64,000 nucleotides of DNA from Pictodentalium vernedei (taxonomy: Eukaryota > Mollusca > Scaphopoda > Dentaliida > Dentaliidae): NCBI GenBank assembly GCA_031216915.1, contig CM062295.1:177148927-177212926 (forward strand), given 5' to 3'. The stretch's first letter is position 1. Every line of letters starts with the position of its first letter. The position numbers were made by a program, and so were the translations under genes. The notes beneath the pieces were generated by a model. The model did no database searches, was not told where the DNA came from, and saw only the letters and a program-made list of their open reading frames with translations. Below are positions 43,781 through 55,747 of this stretch, piece by piece.

Positions 43781-44068
43781 TTATATATTTAGTTATGCTT
43801 CATTATAATTCACCAACTGTCACTGTCTTATAAACTGTAAAAGGATAAATTCTTATTTTCCTCGTATCAGTTTCAATTTGTCTGAGCATTTCTTTCCCCT
43901 CTTCTTGAACATGATGCATATGCTATAAGAACGTCAGAGCATTGTCGTTGCACCCCTATTTTCTATGAAGCCCAACTGTGGCATTTTAGTGCTGAGCATT
44001 CTAATTGCTTGAGACGTATAGGATTCAGTTCTTTCGTTTTAAAGTCCAAATAATGTGCATTCGACTCA

Positions 44069-44431
44069 ATTTATTTATTTATTTATTGGTGCTTAAGGTC
44101 ACATATTTATGCACAATGGCTAATCATGACCGTGACAGTTTTACGGGTAGAGGAAGCCAGAGTACACGGAGAGAGAACCACCGAGCAACGGCGAGCAACT
44201 GCCAGCTCCCTACCCTACCAACTCCACACAAGCAGGGTTAGCATTGGTTGAAGACAAGTGCACCATCGACGTGCAGTACGCTTTAGTACACAACGCCACC
44301 GTGCCCCCACAAGGGCAATGGAGATGAAATGTCTTGCCCAAGGACACAACGCGGTTGCCGCAGGTTGGATTCGAACCGAGGACCTCTCGGCTTGCAGCCT
44401 GCACCTCAACCAACTGAGCCACCGCGCTCCC
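44069..44431 (-). mobile_element. tRNA-headed SINE, full length, minus strand
   Basis: The minus-strand head GGGAGCGCGGTGGCTCAGTT, GGTTGAGGTGCAGGCTGCAA and CCTCGGTTCGAATCC gives clear A and B boxes. The common body and an AATAAATAAATAAAT tail follow. This is the best-preserved tRNA-headed copy and is useful as the family reference. Confidence 0.9.
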
Positions 44432-44434
44432 ATT

Positions 44435-46375
44435 CGACCCAATATAAAAAAAGAAACATTTAAACTCTTATTCGTTAATCATTTTCATACAAAAGGATAT
44501 TCGCAATCGTTAAGCTTCTTCTCCAAAATAGTGTAGAACTGATTACAGCATAAATCGAAATAATTTGTTTTTTTCCTTTGTCCTAGAGTCTGCATTTTAT
44601 TGCAACGTTATCACAAACCTGCCTAACAATAAGTGCATCGCTCCTTTTGTCCTAGATCTGCTGTGACGAGCAAGGGTGGGGAAAAGTCCTTTCGATATAA
44701 GAAACAAGACAACCAATGCCGTCGCATTATGGACCCATTAAGCAAATCATTGCTACAAACTGCAATGCATTGGCCCTTTACCATTTATAAACACTTTCAA
44801 CCAGAGCCTATGCGAGGGAGTGGAAGGGGTACATCGTATCCGGTCCCGGAGGCCCAAATAGGGCCTGGGAGTCAAAGGGGAGCCGGGAATTTCCTTGGAT
44901 CTCATATCTTTCGCGGTGACTGGTGTTCCATCGATCCAAAACTGCCTTTACTTCTGCAAGTCTTTTTTTCTACCCACTTCTTGTGTGCATTTTACAACGT
45001 ACGTGTGTTTAAGAATTGAATGCAATTTTTATAAAAGATTTTTATAAAAGATTATAAAAATTGCACTCAATTCTTATAATTACTAACTGTTTAAACTACT
45101 TTACTTTTTATCAAACAACAAAGCAGAAAGACGAAATAAAACATGTTCGGACGAACGAGGCGAAAAACCACCCTCACACAAAAGACAAAGCGAACAACTC
45201 TGAGTTGAGCGCCGGTTTTCGGCATTGACCCAAATTTGTCAAATTGCCGTCTTTCGCAACGAAACTTGGAATGTTCAAAACAATTTATTTAACATACCAG
45301 TAAACTATAATCACTGATCACTGCGAGAGGCGCTAAAAGTTATAAACCCGCCCAAACACTGCCCGAATTACATTCTGTCAACTGTGCTCTACCGTAAATG
45401 CGGGTCAAAGTTCGACCAAATGTATTCGTTGGAAAATGAATTACATTTGGTCATGACGTTTTCATCCAACTGACCAATGGGAATTGAGTATTTGGACCCA
45501 AAACGTATAACCACATTGACAATGTAATTATATTTAGATAATTATGGGGACAAAGATATTCAAATGCGCTTTCTTCTCTCTGATCCTCTTTTATTATATT
45601 TATGTTTATTTATGTTTATCATGGGGGGAGTATAGGAGCATAAGGCCCCAAATGTAGAAAATCAACAGAGCGTCCCATTCCACCTCTCTCTCATTCTCCA
45701 TACCATTTTTGGTCTTAGAGCTCATGGCATAAAACCGTCGCGGATAAAAACAGGATGACTAATGGAGAAGGGAAGGGGACTCGAAAGAAACTTCGTACCC
45801 TCTGATAAAATTCCTCTCAGAGGCCCTGCCTTCAATGCTGTCACCCTGGTTGTTATCGCCACATACAATTCTTTCTACGGCAAAATAGATTAATCAATTC
45901 TGTATTTTGTGGTGATACAGTAACAATTTGATCCTGCAGCTTTTCAGTTATCACTGATTCTCACAGACGATTTATTCTTCCTTGCGTCGTTTGACCATCC
46001 ACTGTCCATTTTTCTTCACACAAAAATATATACATAAAAAGGGTTTGCCATTTGAACCCTAATATCGTTGGATATAATATTGGCTACAATATTCTTTGCA
46101 TGTGTTGGAAGGATTAGAAATAGGATTAAATTTATAACTGATTCTCCTTACCCTGCGAAGTTCAAACTTCAGGTCGAATCGAATTGGCGTCGTGGTTGTG
46201 GTGTCGAATCCCAAAAGAAGAAAGTACTACATATTTTTGTGCCGAAAGTTAGTGGTCAGCCTTCACGGCTCTGTCCTACTGTTATCATCATAACGATTGG
46301 TTGTGAACGGTAAACCGATACAATGAACAACCGCCATTGTCGTGAAGTCGGCGTGTTTGAGAACATTCGAAACGG
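44435..46375. other. Intergenic stretch, mostly unexplained
   Basis: A hairpin lies at 45020-45077 (ATTGAATGCAATTTTTATAA / TTATAAAAATTGCACTCAAT). A 128-codon ORF from 44633 and an 81-codon ORF from 46068 have no family motifs. Nothing else was recognised. Confidence 0.45.
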
Positions 46376-46377
46376 AT

Positions 46378-46492
46378 GTGACAATCGTTACTTTTTCCCA
46401 GTTCCTTATTCGACATTCGTTTCGCGACAGTCGATTTTATCGGTTGTTAATGGATGTCCAATAAGAAACTGGGAATAAGTAAGGATTGTCAC
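46378..46492. repeat. Palindromic element, single unit of 13710-14016 family
   Basis: GTGACAATCGTTACTTTTTC and CCAGTTCCTTATTCGACATT pair with CAATAAGAAACTGGG and AATAAGTAAGGATTGTCAC around GTCGATTTTATCGG. Confidence 0.8.
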
Positions 46493-46544
46493 GTCCCCAC
46501 ATTTGTCCTGCTCCGCGATCTTATAAAAGAGAAAGGAGGTCATG

Positions 46545-46745
46545 GACGTAGCTAGAGGCCTTTTAATGGGGGGTTAGACCCTTTGAAATTCTAACTGGGA
46601 ATCCCGACACATGAGTATCGTAGGATGGTAGGCGCGACACGGCGAGCGCCAAAGGCGCGAATCTTTAGCAGGAGGTCTGGGGTCCTCCCCAAGAAAATTT
46701 TGAAAAATTGATGTTCTCAGATGCGTTTTCATGGGTTCTGGTAAT
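46545..46745. repeat. Dispersed-repeat-like stretch (GGTCTGGGGTCC)
   Basis: GGCGAGCGCCAAAGGCGCGA, GGAGGTCTGGGGTCCTCCCC and AAAATTTTGAAAAATTGATG resemble a repeat tail common in marine invertebrate DNA. Only one copy is in the window, so this is from general familiarity. Confidence 0.4.
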
Positions 46746-47075
46746 AGTTATAAGACTAATTTTCAGTTCCAAATTCAGTGATTTTTTTTGTAGGGAAACA
46801 TTTTTAATTCGAGTTGGATACAAATTTTCAATATCTTGCTTTGCCCGAATTGTCCCCAGTGGCTCATACGCCTACTGTCGGACGGACAAATTTGAAACAT
46901 CGCCTTTGGGAAAGTGGGAGTTTTGTGTTTCTAGAGCATTTCACAGGCACTTGACATGACAACAAGTACTTTTTTACTAACCCTTTGAACCCGTAAGACC
47001 GCTTTTCCGGTCCAGGATCATGACACACCATACATTTAAAAAGTAGAATGGCTGCTCAGTGAATTTGTAGGGTAG

Positions 47076-47138
47076 ACCAATCGATATTTTCAACGTGCAG
47101 CCCAAAGTCTGCACGTTGAGAATATGGATTGGTCTTCC
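47076..47138. repeat. Hairpin, about 28-base arms
   Basis: GACCAATCGATATTTTCAAC and GTGCAG pair with CTGCACGTTGAGAATATGGA and TTGGTC. It lies about 95 bases after an AACCCTTTGAACCC motif (46979), so it may be the core of a CCCTTTGA-type TTAA element. Confidence 0.7.
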
Positions 47139-47139
47139 C

Positions 47140-48148
47140 CAAATGGTGATTATGGACTCTTCTAATTGATGTCATTCGGACTGCAGGCCGCGTGGAGTTG
47201 GAATTCTTTGACCCGATTTTCACCCGAAAGTCTCGGTAGTCGGAATATTTCCTTATTACGGTCCTCCAGTCGGAAAAATAGGTTTGTTAGTGAATTATGC
47301 CGTATATTCAGTAGTTTTTTAAATTTCTAACTGTTGATATTTTTTCCCTCCGAATTTCCAACTATTGAGGTTTTGACCAATATTGGGGGGTGAGACCCCC
47401 CCCCCCCCCCACACACACACACACACACACCCTGTCGCGACGTCCCTTAAGGAGGTCTTAGCGCAACACATCATCGGGGATAAACTGTTTCGATCAAAAT
47501 GGCTGCTCTGATGCGTTTTAACGATCCAAGAACAAAGAAACTGTGAGGATAGCATGAGAATGGCTCTGCATTGGTATAGTTGCTCTTTTGGTCGGGAGGA
47601 GTGCTTATCAATTGAGTTTGGCAATCGATAATGTTTGTTGTTTTATTTTCATCATTCAGATTTTTGTTTGTTTGCCGATTACGTCTTGTGCATGCTGTGC
47701 CTCGCACTGAGCTAGAGGTGAGCATGTGTGTGAAATTTACGAAAACACGCTGGATCAATTTTCTCAACTGCCATTATAGCTTTGACCAACTCCGTATTCG
47801 ATAGACCGGATGCTGGTTTACGGTTTCGAGCCGAGCCGAGTCGAATCTTTGCCATGGTTTATAATAGTTATCAACCAAACTGGATGCAGCAAAAAATTGT
47901 TTTACATCACCATTCTTGGTACCCACCCACCCTAATTTACATTTTTTCATCCAGTTTCAGACAACTTCCTCCTGAAACATCCGAGTTCAAGAGTTTGTTG
48001 CTCTGCAGGCAGAAAAGCTATATAGTTCGGTCTATGAATCTTCTCACTTTTTTTATTGTTCTTACTCTGGAAGAACCAATTCATTTTGTTTTACTAAATC
48101 CCCCTCCCCTTCCCCGATTGAAAATGTGACTGGTAAATTCCTAATGTT
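47140..48148. other. Non-coding stretch with C-run/(CA)n
   Basis: A C-run followed by (AC)n lies at 47397-47430. ORFs of about 100 codons (minus 47319-47767, plus 47782-48129) overlap low complexity or lack motifs. Confidence 0.4.
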
Positions 48149-48152
48149 TTAA

Positions 48153-48379
48153 CCCTTTACCCAACGCAAAGGATATCAACATTTAATATTTTAAATATTA
48201 TTTTTTTCATCTTTTTTATAACAAAATCATATCATGTGATCCCCACCCTGACTGGAACGAGCTCGTTCTAATGAGGTGTCAGATGATATGGTTTTGTTGA
48301 ATTTGTTTGCAAATATTTTTTTCAACTGCTGAATTTGTATATTAAGCGGATGGACGCGGCGGATTTATTAGGTGAAGGG
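48153..48379. mobile_element. TTAA-flanked palindromic MITE (CCCTTTACC, subfamily C)
   Basis: TTAA at 48149-48152 and 48380-48383 bound ends CCCTTTACCCAACG and TTAGGTGAAGGG. The arms AAAATCATATCATGTGATCC and GATGATATGGTTTTGTTGAA differ from the other subfamily, while the GGAACGAGCTCGTTC centre is shared. Confidence 0.85.
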
Positions 48380-48384
48380 TTAAT

Positions 48385-49790
48385 TATTGTAAGATATTTA
48401 TAAAGAGCATATACTATTGGCACTGCTCCATGTATAAATAAATACAGTCAGTGTGTAAGCCACACTGAAGGTGGATGAGCAACTGGATTCCGGAAATTTC
48501 TCATCGCGAGTAGGCTGGGGCGAGTGCTCGTCTATGATCAGGTTACGATGACGTATAATTATTGAAATGTGAACCATGGGCAAATAACAAAACTTTAATA
48601 TAAGAACACAGTGTTTTTGAAGTGGTCCATGTTTCTCTCTTGGGCTGCTGGAACCACTGAACGATAGAAACCTACATTTTATTGCTCTTTTTCATTGTAC
48701 CCAAGACTCGCCCAGCTTTCTTTTAGCTGACCCTACTCTTGAGAATATTGAATGAAATAACATCACATTGTCATGTTTCAGATGATTACATTATAAGAAA
48801 TAACTCTTGTTATGATTATAAGTATGGATTTATCAGGTGTTATATAAGGAGTTATAAAAGATTATTACGATACAACTTTACCCTCTTGTCTAATGTGTAA
48901 AAGATAATTTGTCTTTGTTTTCATATTTTGTTATAACCCCACTCTCTGGGAGAATGGGGGTACACCAGGGGTATACTGTAGTATGTGCATCTGTCAGTCC
49001 TTGCGTCCGTCCAGGCTTAATAGAGGTACATTGTGGGGTTTACAATTTAGGGTCAGTGGTAGTTGTGGGGTTGGGTTAGTACAGTGGCCACTTGTGGGAT
49101 TATTTTTTGCACTGTGGGGTTAATTTTTTGACCTTGTGGGATTAGGGTTTAACATGGGGAAAAACCCATAAGTAAGAACGTGTAAGAATCCCCATCCATC
49201 CGTCCGTCCTTCCGTCCGCGCTATAATACAGAAGTTACGAGTTGTTTTTTTTGTCCGTACCGGTGTAAAAGGAATGGAAGTCCGTAGGAACGTTAGTCCC
49301 TCTAGACTATTATTCCGCGGAATTATAGTCCTAGGTCTAACATTTCTAGGAATAGTAGTCCGTGCTAATGTTGATTTTGACCCAATGGCTATATAAACGG
49401 TTATTGGGTTGACTAGTGGGAGACTTTAATTCAAGTTGTCAAAGAGTAAGATTCTTAGTTGGCTCAAGTGTGTTTATTTTATTTATTTTTGTATAAATGC
49501 TTAGATGCAATGTAATAGGGAGTGCCAACAGCCTCTCTCCACCAGATTGCAGAAAAACAATTACCCACAACAATTCAGCAAACATGACATAAATTCTTCA
49601 CATAAAATTATTTTTTTAATATTATTTGATTATTCCACCAGACACTCTTCACAAAATTTCGGCAAAACCGGAATGTTTATTTACAATGCATTAGAGAGTT
49701 CCACCAAGCACTACACGTATCCACCACATTTCAACAATAACATCAGTACCTATGCAGGATTATGTTTACATATTTATCTGGTTGCAATAT
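48385..49790. other. Non-coding stretch; GTGGGGTT-rich repeats
   Basis: Diverged repeats of TTGTGGGGTT / TGTGGGATTA lie at about 49030-49150, next to GTCCGTCCTTCCGTCC. No gene was recognised. Confidence 0.45.
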
Positions 49791-49794
49791 ATAG

Positions 49795-50090
49795 GGGGAG
49801 GTTGAGAGAAAGGGGGGGGGGGGGTTATAAGACACATCCGCTAAATAGGAGCAAAACAAGTTGAACACCATATCAGCAATGCAATGGGCCATACTACCAG
49901 CCACTCGCCATCAAATTGCAAGTAAACAATAGCTCGACAAGACCAGACAGATGGGGGGGGGGGGGGGGGGGTTATAGGACACATTCTGCAAGACTGGAAC
50001 AGATAAGTTGAACACCATATCAGCAATGTAAGGGCTGTGCTACCAGCTGGAGGGGGAGGGGGGTGGTTAAGACACCTTCAACTAAGTTGG
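49795..50090. repeat. Tandem duplication, ~147-bp unit, with G-runs
   Basis: AAGTTGAACACCATATCAGC occurs at about 49858 and 50005. Each unit has a long G-run followed by GTTATAAGACACAT / GTTATAGGACACAT (49811 and 49955). A third decayed start lies near 50050. Confidence 0.8.
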
Positions 50091-50138
50091 AACAAAATGG
50101 GTCCTGCTTAAAGATTATCATAATTGTCATGTTTATGC

Positions 50139-50318
50139 ACTCTAAAATCAGTTGGGTTAACAAAAATCAACCCAAAACAACTGGGGTTCATATTCACTCA
50201 ACCCAGTTCATTTGGGTTGCTTTTAACCAAACTTATTTTAGAGTAATTGGGTTCTTATTCACTCAACCCAGTTGATTTGGGTTGATTGTTAACCCAACTG
50301 ATTTTAGTGTGTGTATAA
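50139..50318. mobile_element. MITE with CTCTAAAATCAGTTGGG ends
   Basis: The left end is CACTCTAAAATCAGTTGGGT and the right end CCCAACTGATTTTAGTGTG. Two internal copies of TTCATATTCACTCAACCCAG and the TTTGGGTTG block give a duplicated interior. A half copy is at 30957-31028. Confidence 0.75.
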
Positions 50319-50319
50319 G

Positions 50320-51875
50320 ATGGACCAAGTGCTAGAAAGGCTGTGTTGTTTTGTTGTTTTTCATACAAAATGAAGAAACATTATCCATTTCTCTTCATCG
50401 AGGATCATAGCAGATCTCAGAACATGATCACATACTGATCAGCACACGAAGCTGTGGGCAGGATCTTGGACTGTAGATATATGTACGACACTTTGCTCCT
50501 AAAATCAAAGACAAGCATTTGTTAACTTATCCTGTCATACAGCACCTTACCTTTCTCGAGTGATCTGCAGTCAGGTCTTCTTCATTTGAACAACTTAAAA
50601 TTAACTGGATAGAAATATGACAGAATTCTTCGGCCGACAAATTCCAGTTAATTATTGGTACCCATCCCACACATTGAAGATTGGTTTTCTTGGAACCTCA
50701 ATTTTTGGGGAGGAGGAAGGGGTATCAATGGTCATGATAATAGCTGGATTATTTCTTTACTAAAAAGTCTTAATTAAAGATGTGTATCGGATACTCGGTA
50801 TCCCCATCCTCATACCTAATGTCTTACGAATCTTTACTGCCACACGCTTTTCCTTCTGAAATAACAAAGCTAGAAACCTATAGTAGAGTCTAACTCATCC
50901 ATTGTGCACAACAGCCGGCCTTTAGATTGGCCTAAATTGTGAACAATGCTAACTTTTCAAGTCAGTTGCCGTTCAGCCATGTTGAATAATTTTTTGTGAC
51001 AATGACATTTTGAGATACCACTTTCGGCGTCCTATGGCTTTACTGGTGTCTACGAATATCTATTAACTCTTTGGGGGCTTAATTCGAAATTTGATCATTT
51101 TATTTTATTGAAACAGAACAGGTGTCCCAACAAGCAGTCTGTGGATAAATCCGAAGTTACATTTGGGCAGTTGTTGTTAGGCAGTTGTTGCTATATAGGC
51201 AGCTAGGACTTGCCTATGACTTGCCTAGAAACAACTGCAAAGCGACATGATCTCAATATGTAGAAAAAGCGTAGTTAAATCACTTGTGAAAATGAGCAAA
51301 AAAGCATGAAACAAACCAAATTACTGCCTCTCATTTGCGAAAATCCCTGTAATTTGTGGACAATGGTTTCCGCTGTGAGTTTGGTAGAATTTAAGTGCTT
51401 GACGACAACGGCGTTAATGAAATACCTGAAAAACTCCGACCTCCGATCGTCGATTCTGTCCCCGTACTCCACCCTGGTTGTTTACTATCTTAAGAAAAAG
51501 AAAAATAATAAAAAATCACGAACGTAGCTTGAAATGAATTTTTGAGGAACAACATATATACATGTGTGTAGAGGAAAAGGTTAGGTTTTCAAAACCGTTT
51601 TTGACTGCGAATGACACGAGTTGTTATAAGTAGAGTTGTTATAAGTACGAAGGGGATTGTTAAACATTTCTGTTAGGTGATCAGTTTGGTCACCCTCGTC
51701 GTTTGTTTTTAGAAAATATGATCACAGGAGATAGTGTCTGAGCTCTTGTCCATCTTCTGATATATTGTTGTTTTGAAGATTTATATTCAACAAATAAACA
51801 AATTAATTGTATTGGATTTGTGCTTTGTATGTTAAATGATAACTGTAATGGTTCAAATACTTTCTCCTTCCCCGA
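50320..51875. other. Non-coding stretch, nothing recognised
   Basis: A short repeat GGCAGTTGTTG occurs near 51168-51195 and a small imperfect inverted repeat near 51200-51235. ORFs up to 73 codons are motif-free. Confidence 0.45.
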
Positions 51876-51879
51876 ATAG

Positions 51880-52570
51880 TCCTCGAATGGGAGGACAGAG
51901 ATGTGGCATGCATTCTATAATGGGAAGTTCACTGGCCAGTTAGGGGAAGGAAACATGATATTTGGAAGAACGTTGTGGGGCTGGGGTCCTCACCTAGTCT
52001 TAACTAGGACCATCCAGTTGTTACCCCTTCCCTGAAGGGAAGTGGGAGGAGGAGTAACGATTGGAGAGTCCTAGTTAGGTTGAGACCTCCAACCCCTAAG
52101 AAACGTTTGCAAAATTCAGTGTTCTAGGAGCGAATATGAGGCATACAGTACGTGGAGAGTGTATTATCATTTAATCACCCGTAGAGTGGAGATTCCACTA
52201 GAGCAATAATAGCAGATTTGTTGCAAAGCATAACCATCACAAGCAAAGTTCCAGCCAATGGACCTCCGGGTTAAACCCGGAGGTCCATTGGCTGAAACAT
52301 TGCGAGTGGGTTTTTTTGTCCATATGTACAGAATCTGAAAGTGATAGTTTGGGTGATAACTCCACTCCGCGGTTGATTTAGTTACAATCCACTCTCCACG
52401 CACTGTATATGGCGTGTGTAGCCCTATAGTGGAAACCATGTTAGGGCTCTATATGTTATGTGGAAGTTGCATTTGGCCAAAGTGTTTGGGGGAGCAGCGA
52501 AAAATGCAGGGGCCAAAGCAGACCCCAGACCCCACCTATTAAACACCCGCAGTGGCTACGCAACTGAGGA
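51880..52570. repeat. Dispersed repeat, copy 2, interrupted by a MITE
   Basis: CTTAACTAGGACCATCCAGT, AGAGTCCTAGTTAGG and, beyond the insert, GTGGAAACCATGTTAGGGCT and TGGAAGTTGCATTTGGCC parallel 41890-42310. The two halves are separated by the element at 52146-52405. Confidence 0.75.
52146..52405. mobile_element. TA-flanked MITE, CAGT ends (Tc1/mariner-like)
   Basis: TA dinucleotides (52144-52145 and 52406-52407) flank inverted ends CAGTACGTGGAGAGTG and CACTCTCCACGCACTG. The ends extend about 55 bases with AGAGTGGAG/CTCCACTC. A central perfect hairpin CAGCCAATGGACCTCCGGGT..ACCCGGAGGTCCATTGGCTG lies near 52251-52304. Comparison with 41890-42310 gives the empty site. Confidence 0.85.
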
Positions 52571-52574
52571 CGGC

Positions 52575-53055
52575 ATGACGAAGATGGAAACTGCTTCCTT
52601 GACGCCTTCAATTTTAAATTCCCTCTTCCTCTTCCATCCAGGAGGAAAACAATCAGTACACTACCAAAATATTACGCTCGTATGTGACAGATGTGATTAA
52701 AGAGATAAAGAGAGCAGCTGCTCATCAAGACCCAATATCACCACCAAAGACTACTTCTAATCAACCATCGAAAACGAAATATAAGTTCTCCGCTCGGCGA
52801 TACTGAATTCGACTTTCCTGGACATTCACCTCCTCCATCATGTACGGGATGCACAGTTCCCCAAGGCCAATTCCTCCGAGACATGTCTTGATGATGTGAG
52901 TTCGAATATTAGTCGGTCCGGATTATAATTCAAAACCTTAAGAATGAATTCTTGTGGACGTCGTGGCGTGTGCGTTTCCCAACATCCTATTTAATTACTC
53001 GTAGCACATGCTGTTGACCTTATGTTGTCAATGCAATACGAAACATTCCAGAGTT
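52575..53055. other. Non-coding stretch, nothing recognised
   Basis: No motif-bearing ORF or repeat was recognised. Confidence 0.45.
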
Positions 53056-53057
53056 TG

Positions 53058-54290
53058 TTAGCTCACATGACTGAAAGTCACGGTGAGCTATTGTGATTCC
53101 CCACGTCCGTCGTGTGTCGTCCGTGAGCATGGTGTTCGCGACTCCTCTTCCAGAACCCCTGGATCGATTTCAATTAAAATTTGATGCGATTGTTTGTTGT
53201 GTCATCGCATTTTGATTTTGCTCGAATCAACTGGAGCAGACCTACAGGGAGGAGGTGAGGGTAAATGCTCCAAAGCTTTTTTAAAAAAATTCTCATGAAC
53301 CGATGCGTACAATAACTTGATATTTGGTACTGAGCATTCTTTTGGTGTGGAATCAAATTTATTCAAACGAAGTTCGTACAGCAATATTTACCAAATGGGA
53401 GGGGCAAAATTTTTGGCCCCATCTCAAATTTCTATTTTTGAGTTGATGAGCCGATTTGACTCAATTTGTTATGGAGTATTATTCATGAAGGAACAACATT
53501 GCCCGCATCCTCGTGGGAACCCGAGGAACTAAAAATAAAAATATTTTCAAACGTCTATTCCCAAAATGCACGAAACAGGGATCTGGTATATGGTATGAAG
53601 CATTTTTAGGACCAGAAGAATGAAGTGGTAAAATTGCCATCGGTTGTGTCATGGTGAATTGTAGAGTGGAATCGAAAACTGCTGAGTCTGCCTATTTGCA
53701 AAAATTTTAAATAATCTACCCCAGAACTACTGGTCAGGATCTTTTGATAGGTATATAGCATCCATGGAGAGGGATGGGTGGCGATACAAGTTTGTTAAAA
53801 TTAAACAGGAGCCCAAATTTTACCTTGGTGCAATATGAGAAGTTCCCTTTAAAGAATCTTCTCTTGAACCACGAGTCAGAATCTTTTGACAGTTGGTGTA
53901 CAGCATCGCTTTTGCGGCCAGTTTTAAGTTTGTTCGAATCAAGTCCCCGAGTCAATATTTGATCTTCCTATGGTCGGAACTTTAATTTAGTGCATTAAAA
54001 GGAATAATCTTTAAAACTCAACTTCTTCAGACCCAATTCACAGAATCTTTTGATGTATGGTATACAGAACACTAGCATGGGTTGGATTCAATTCAAGTTT
54101 GTTCAAATCAATTAACCGATTAACAACTCGGCTTTCTGTGGGAGATCAAACTTTAACGTTGTGCAATATGGGGAATAATCTTTAAAAATCTTCTTCTTCA
54201 GATCCACACGGCAGAATATTTTGATGTTCGATATACAGCATCCTTATGAGGGTCAGATTCCAGTAAATAAAGTCCTGCTGTGCTATAAGG
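53058..54290. mobile_element. Tandem-cored Helentron/'pearl'-like element 3, truncated
   Basis: It starts GTTAGCTCACATGACTGAAA then GTCACGGTGAGCTA, with a GTCCGTCGTGTGTCGTCCG microsatellite, then about seven diverged units (AATCTTTTGATGTATGGTAT, AAATCTTCTTCTTCAGATCC). The right-end hairpin AGGCCCC..GGGGCCT seen in elements 1 and 2 is absent; similarity ends near 54265-54290. Confidence 0.7.
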
Positions 54291-54294
54291 CACG

Positions 54295-54760
54295 TTCCTA
54301 TGTATAAGAGTAGTTTTCTTGTTCAGATTTTCCTCAAATCCTCTGATACTTCGTAGAATTACCCAAGTGACCCGACAAATTTTACTAGTTCGGATTCTTT
54401 AAGATTCTTCGTTTTCTGTCTATCATGGTCTTACTATAGCTTCTTTTCTCCATTCCTGGACCCATTCTACCTATAGTTAGGAGTTCTATCTGCTTTAGAC
54501 TAAGTATTCTGACTTCCCTAGATGTGTTTATGTGGTAGTGCACAATGTGTACACATTACAGGTAGCACATAGGCACATGCTGAATGTGCCGATATGTGTT
54601 TGTTATGCTCAACGTGCTCACATCACATAGGCACAAAGGAGTATTTGAGAATATGGTAATGTATCATTTGAGGATACAACACTATTATTGTAGTCACCCA
54701 ATAATAGTGTTGGATCATACGATAGATGGTGGTGACTATGGCCAATTCAGCAGTGGTGGT
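54295..54760. other. Non-coding stretch, small palindrome
   Basis: Only a short inverted repeat ACACTATTATTG..CAATAATAGTGT near 54678-54711 was seen. Confidence 0.5.
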
Positions 54761-54764
54761 TTAA

Positions 54765-55007
54765 CCCTTTACCTAACATGAAAAGCAGACGACACTTGCA
54801 AAAATATTTCTTGAATAACTAAATTTTTTCATTTTTTGTCTCAAAAACATAGGTTATGACCCCTCGTTGGAACGAGCTCGACGAGCTCGTTCCAACGAGA
54901 AGTCATAACCTATGTTTTTGAGACAAAAAATGAAAATATTTTGAAAATTAATTGGCGATTTTTGAGAATAGCGCTGGCCGGGTTTTGCCGTTACGTTGGG
55001 TAAAGGG
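54765..55007. mobile_element. TTAA-flanked palindromic MITE (CCCTTTACC family), best copy
   Basis: TTAA at 54761-54764 and 55008-55011, ends CCCTTTACCTAACATG and GTTGGGTAAAGGG. The arms around GGAACGAGCTCGACGAGCTC are nearly perfect over about 45 bases. It is near-identical to 26893-27136, suggesting recent activity. Confidence 0.9.
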
Positions 55008-55086
55008 TTAAGACCTATGAAGGTCTTGGTGTGGCCTAGAATACCGGTCCAAACAGGTAATACGAGCCATAACTATCTTCAAATAG

Positions 55087-55360
55087 ATTCCCATCTGCGG
55101 CAACCGCGTTGTGTCGTTGGGAAAGACACTTCATCACCCATTACCCACGTAGGGGCACGGTAACGTGTACTAAGGCGCACTGCACGTCGATGGTGCACCT
55201 GTTTTCAACCAGTGCTAACTCTGCTTGTGTGGAGTTACTGTGTTGGGGACTGACTGTTGCTCACCGTTGCTCTTTGGTTCTCTCCTGGTACTCAGACTTC
55301 CACCACATATAAAACTCGTGGTCCCGATTAGCCATTGTGCAGAAATATGTGACCTTAAAA
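55087..55360 (+). mobile_element. SINE, 5'-truncated
   Basis: It begins at the end of the head (CTGCGGCAACCGCGTTGTG) and continues through the common body to TTGTGCAGAAATATGTGACC. The A and B boxes are missing. Confidence 0.8.
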
Positions 55361-55375
55361 AGTCTTTGTACCAAT

Positions 55376-55443
55376 TGTTTTGTTTGTTACAGTATGTCAG
55401 AGTGTGTTAGTGGCACTGTCCAATAAACTGTAACAGAATAATT
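55376..55443. repeat. Fragment of the CTGGCTGAG-family core
   Basis: TTGTTTTGTTTGTTACAGTA, CAGAGTGTGTTAGTGGCACT and GTCCAATAAACTGTAACAGA resemble the central hairpin of 25045-25284, diverged. Confidence 0.5.
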
Positions 55444-55747
55444 TTATATATAACCAACTTTTATTACTACCGAAAAGTCAGTTTAATCAGTATAAAGCAT
55501 TGATCAGATAATGACACCTTCAGCATCTATGGCCGTACCAATACGGTCCGGTGAACGTCCGAGATTCAATACCATGTCGAATCTTGTTATTGGTTCGATT
55601 CGATTCGATTCGAAACCATCTCGATTATTCGAAAAAATGGAATCCTGGGGCAATTTGGATTCTTCGATTCTTTAATGTCGACTTTCTGAAGGTTACAACT
55701 CACCCTGCATTTTTCTGATGAATAAGATTGAACGTATCCAGTCTAAT

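Noticed and set aside
44350-44431. tRNA gene on the minus strand
   Set aside because: A and B boxes are good, but there is no convincing cloverleaf and the SINE body follows directly; the same unit recurs many times.
44633-45019. 128-codon ORF as a downstream gene
   Set aside because: No domain, composition-driven (Pro/Gly/Ser) and closes in an AT hairpin; no supporting exon structure.
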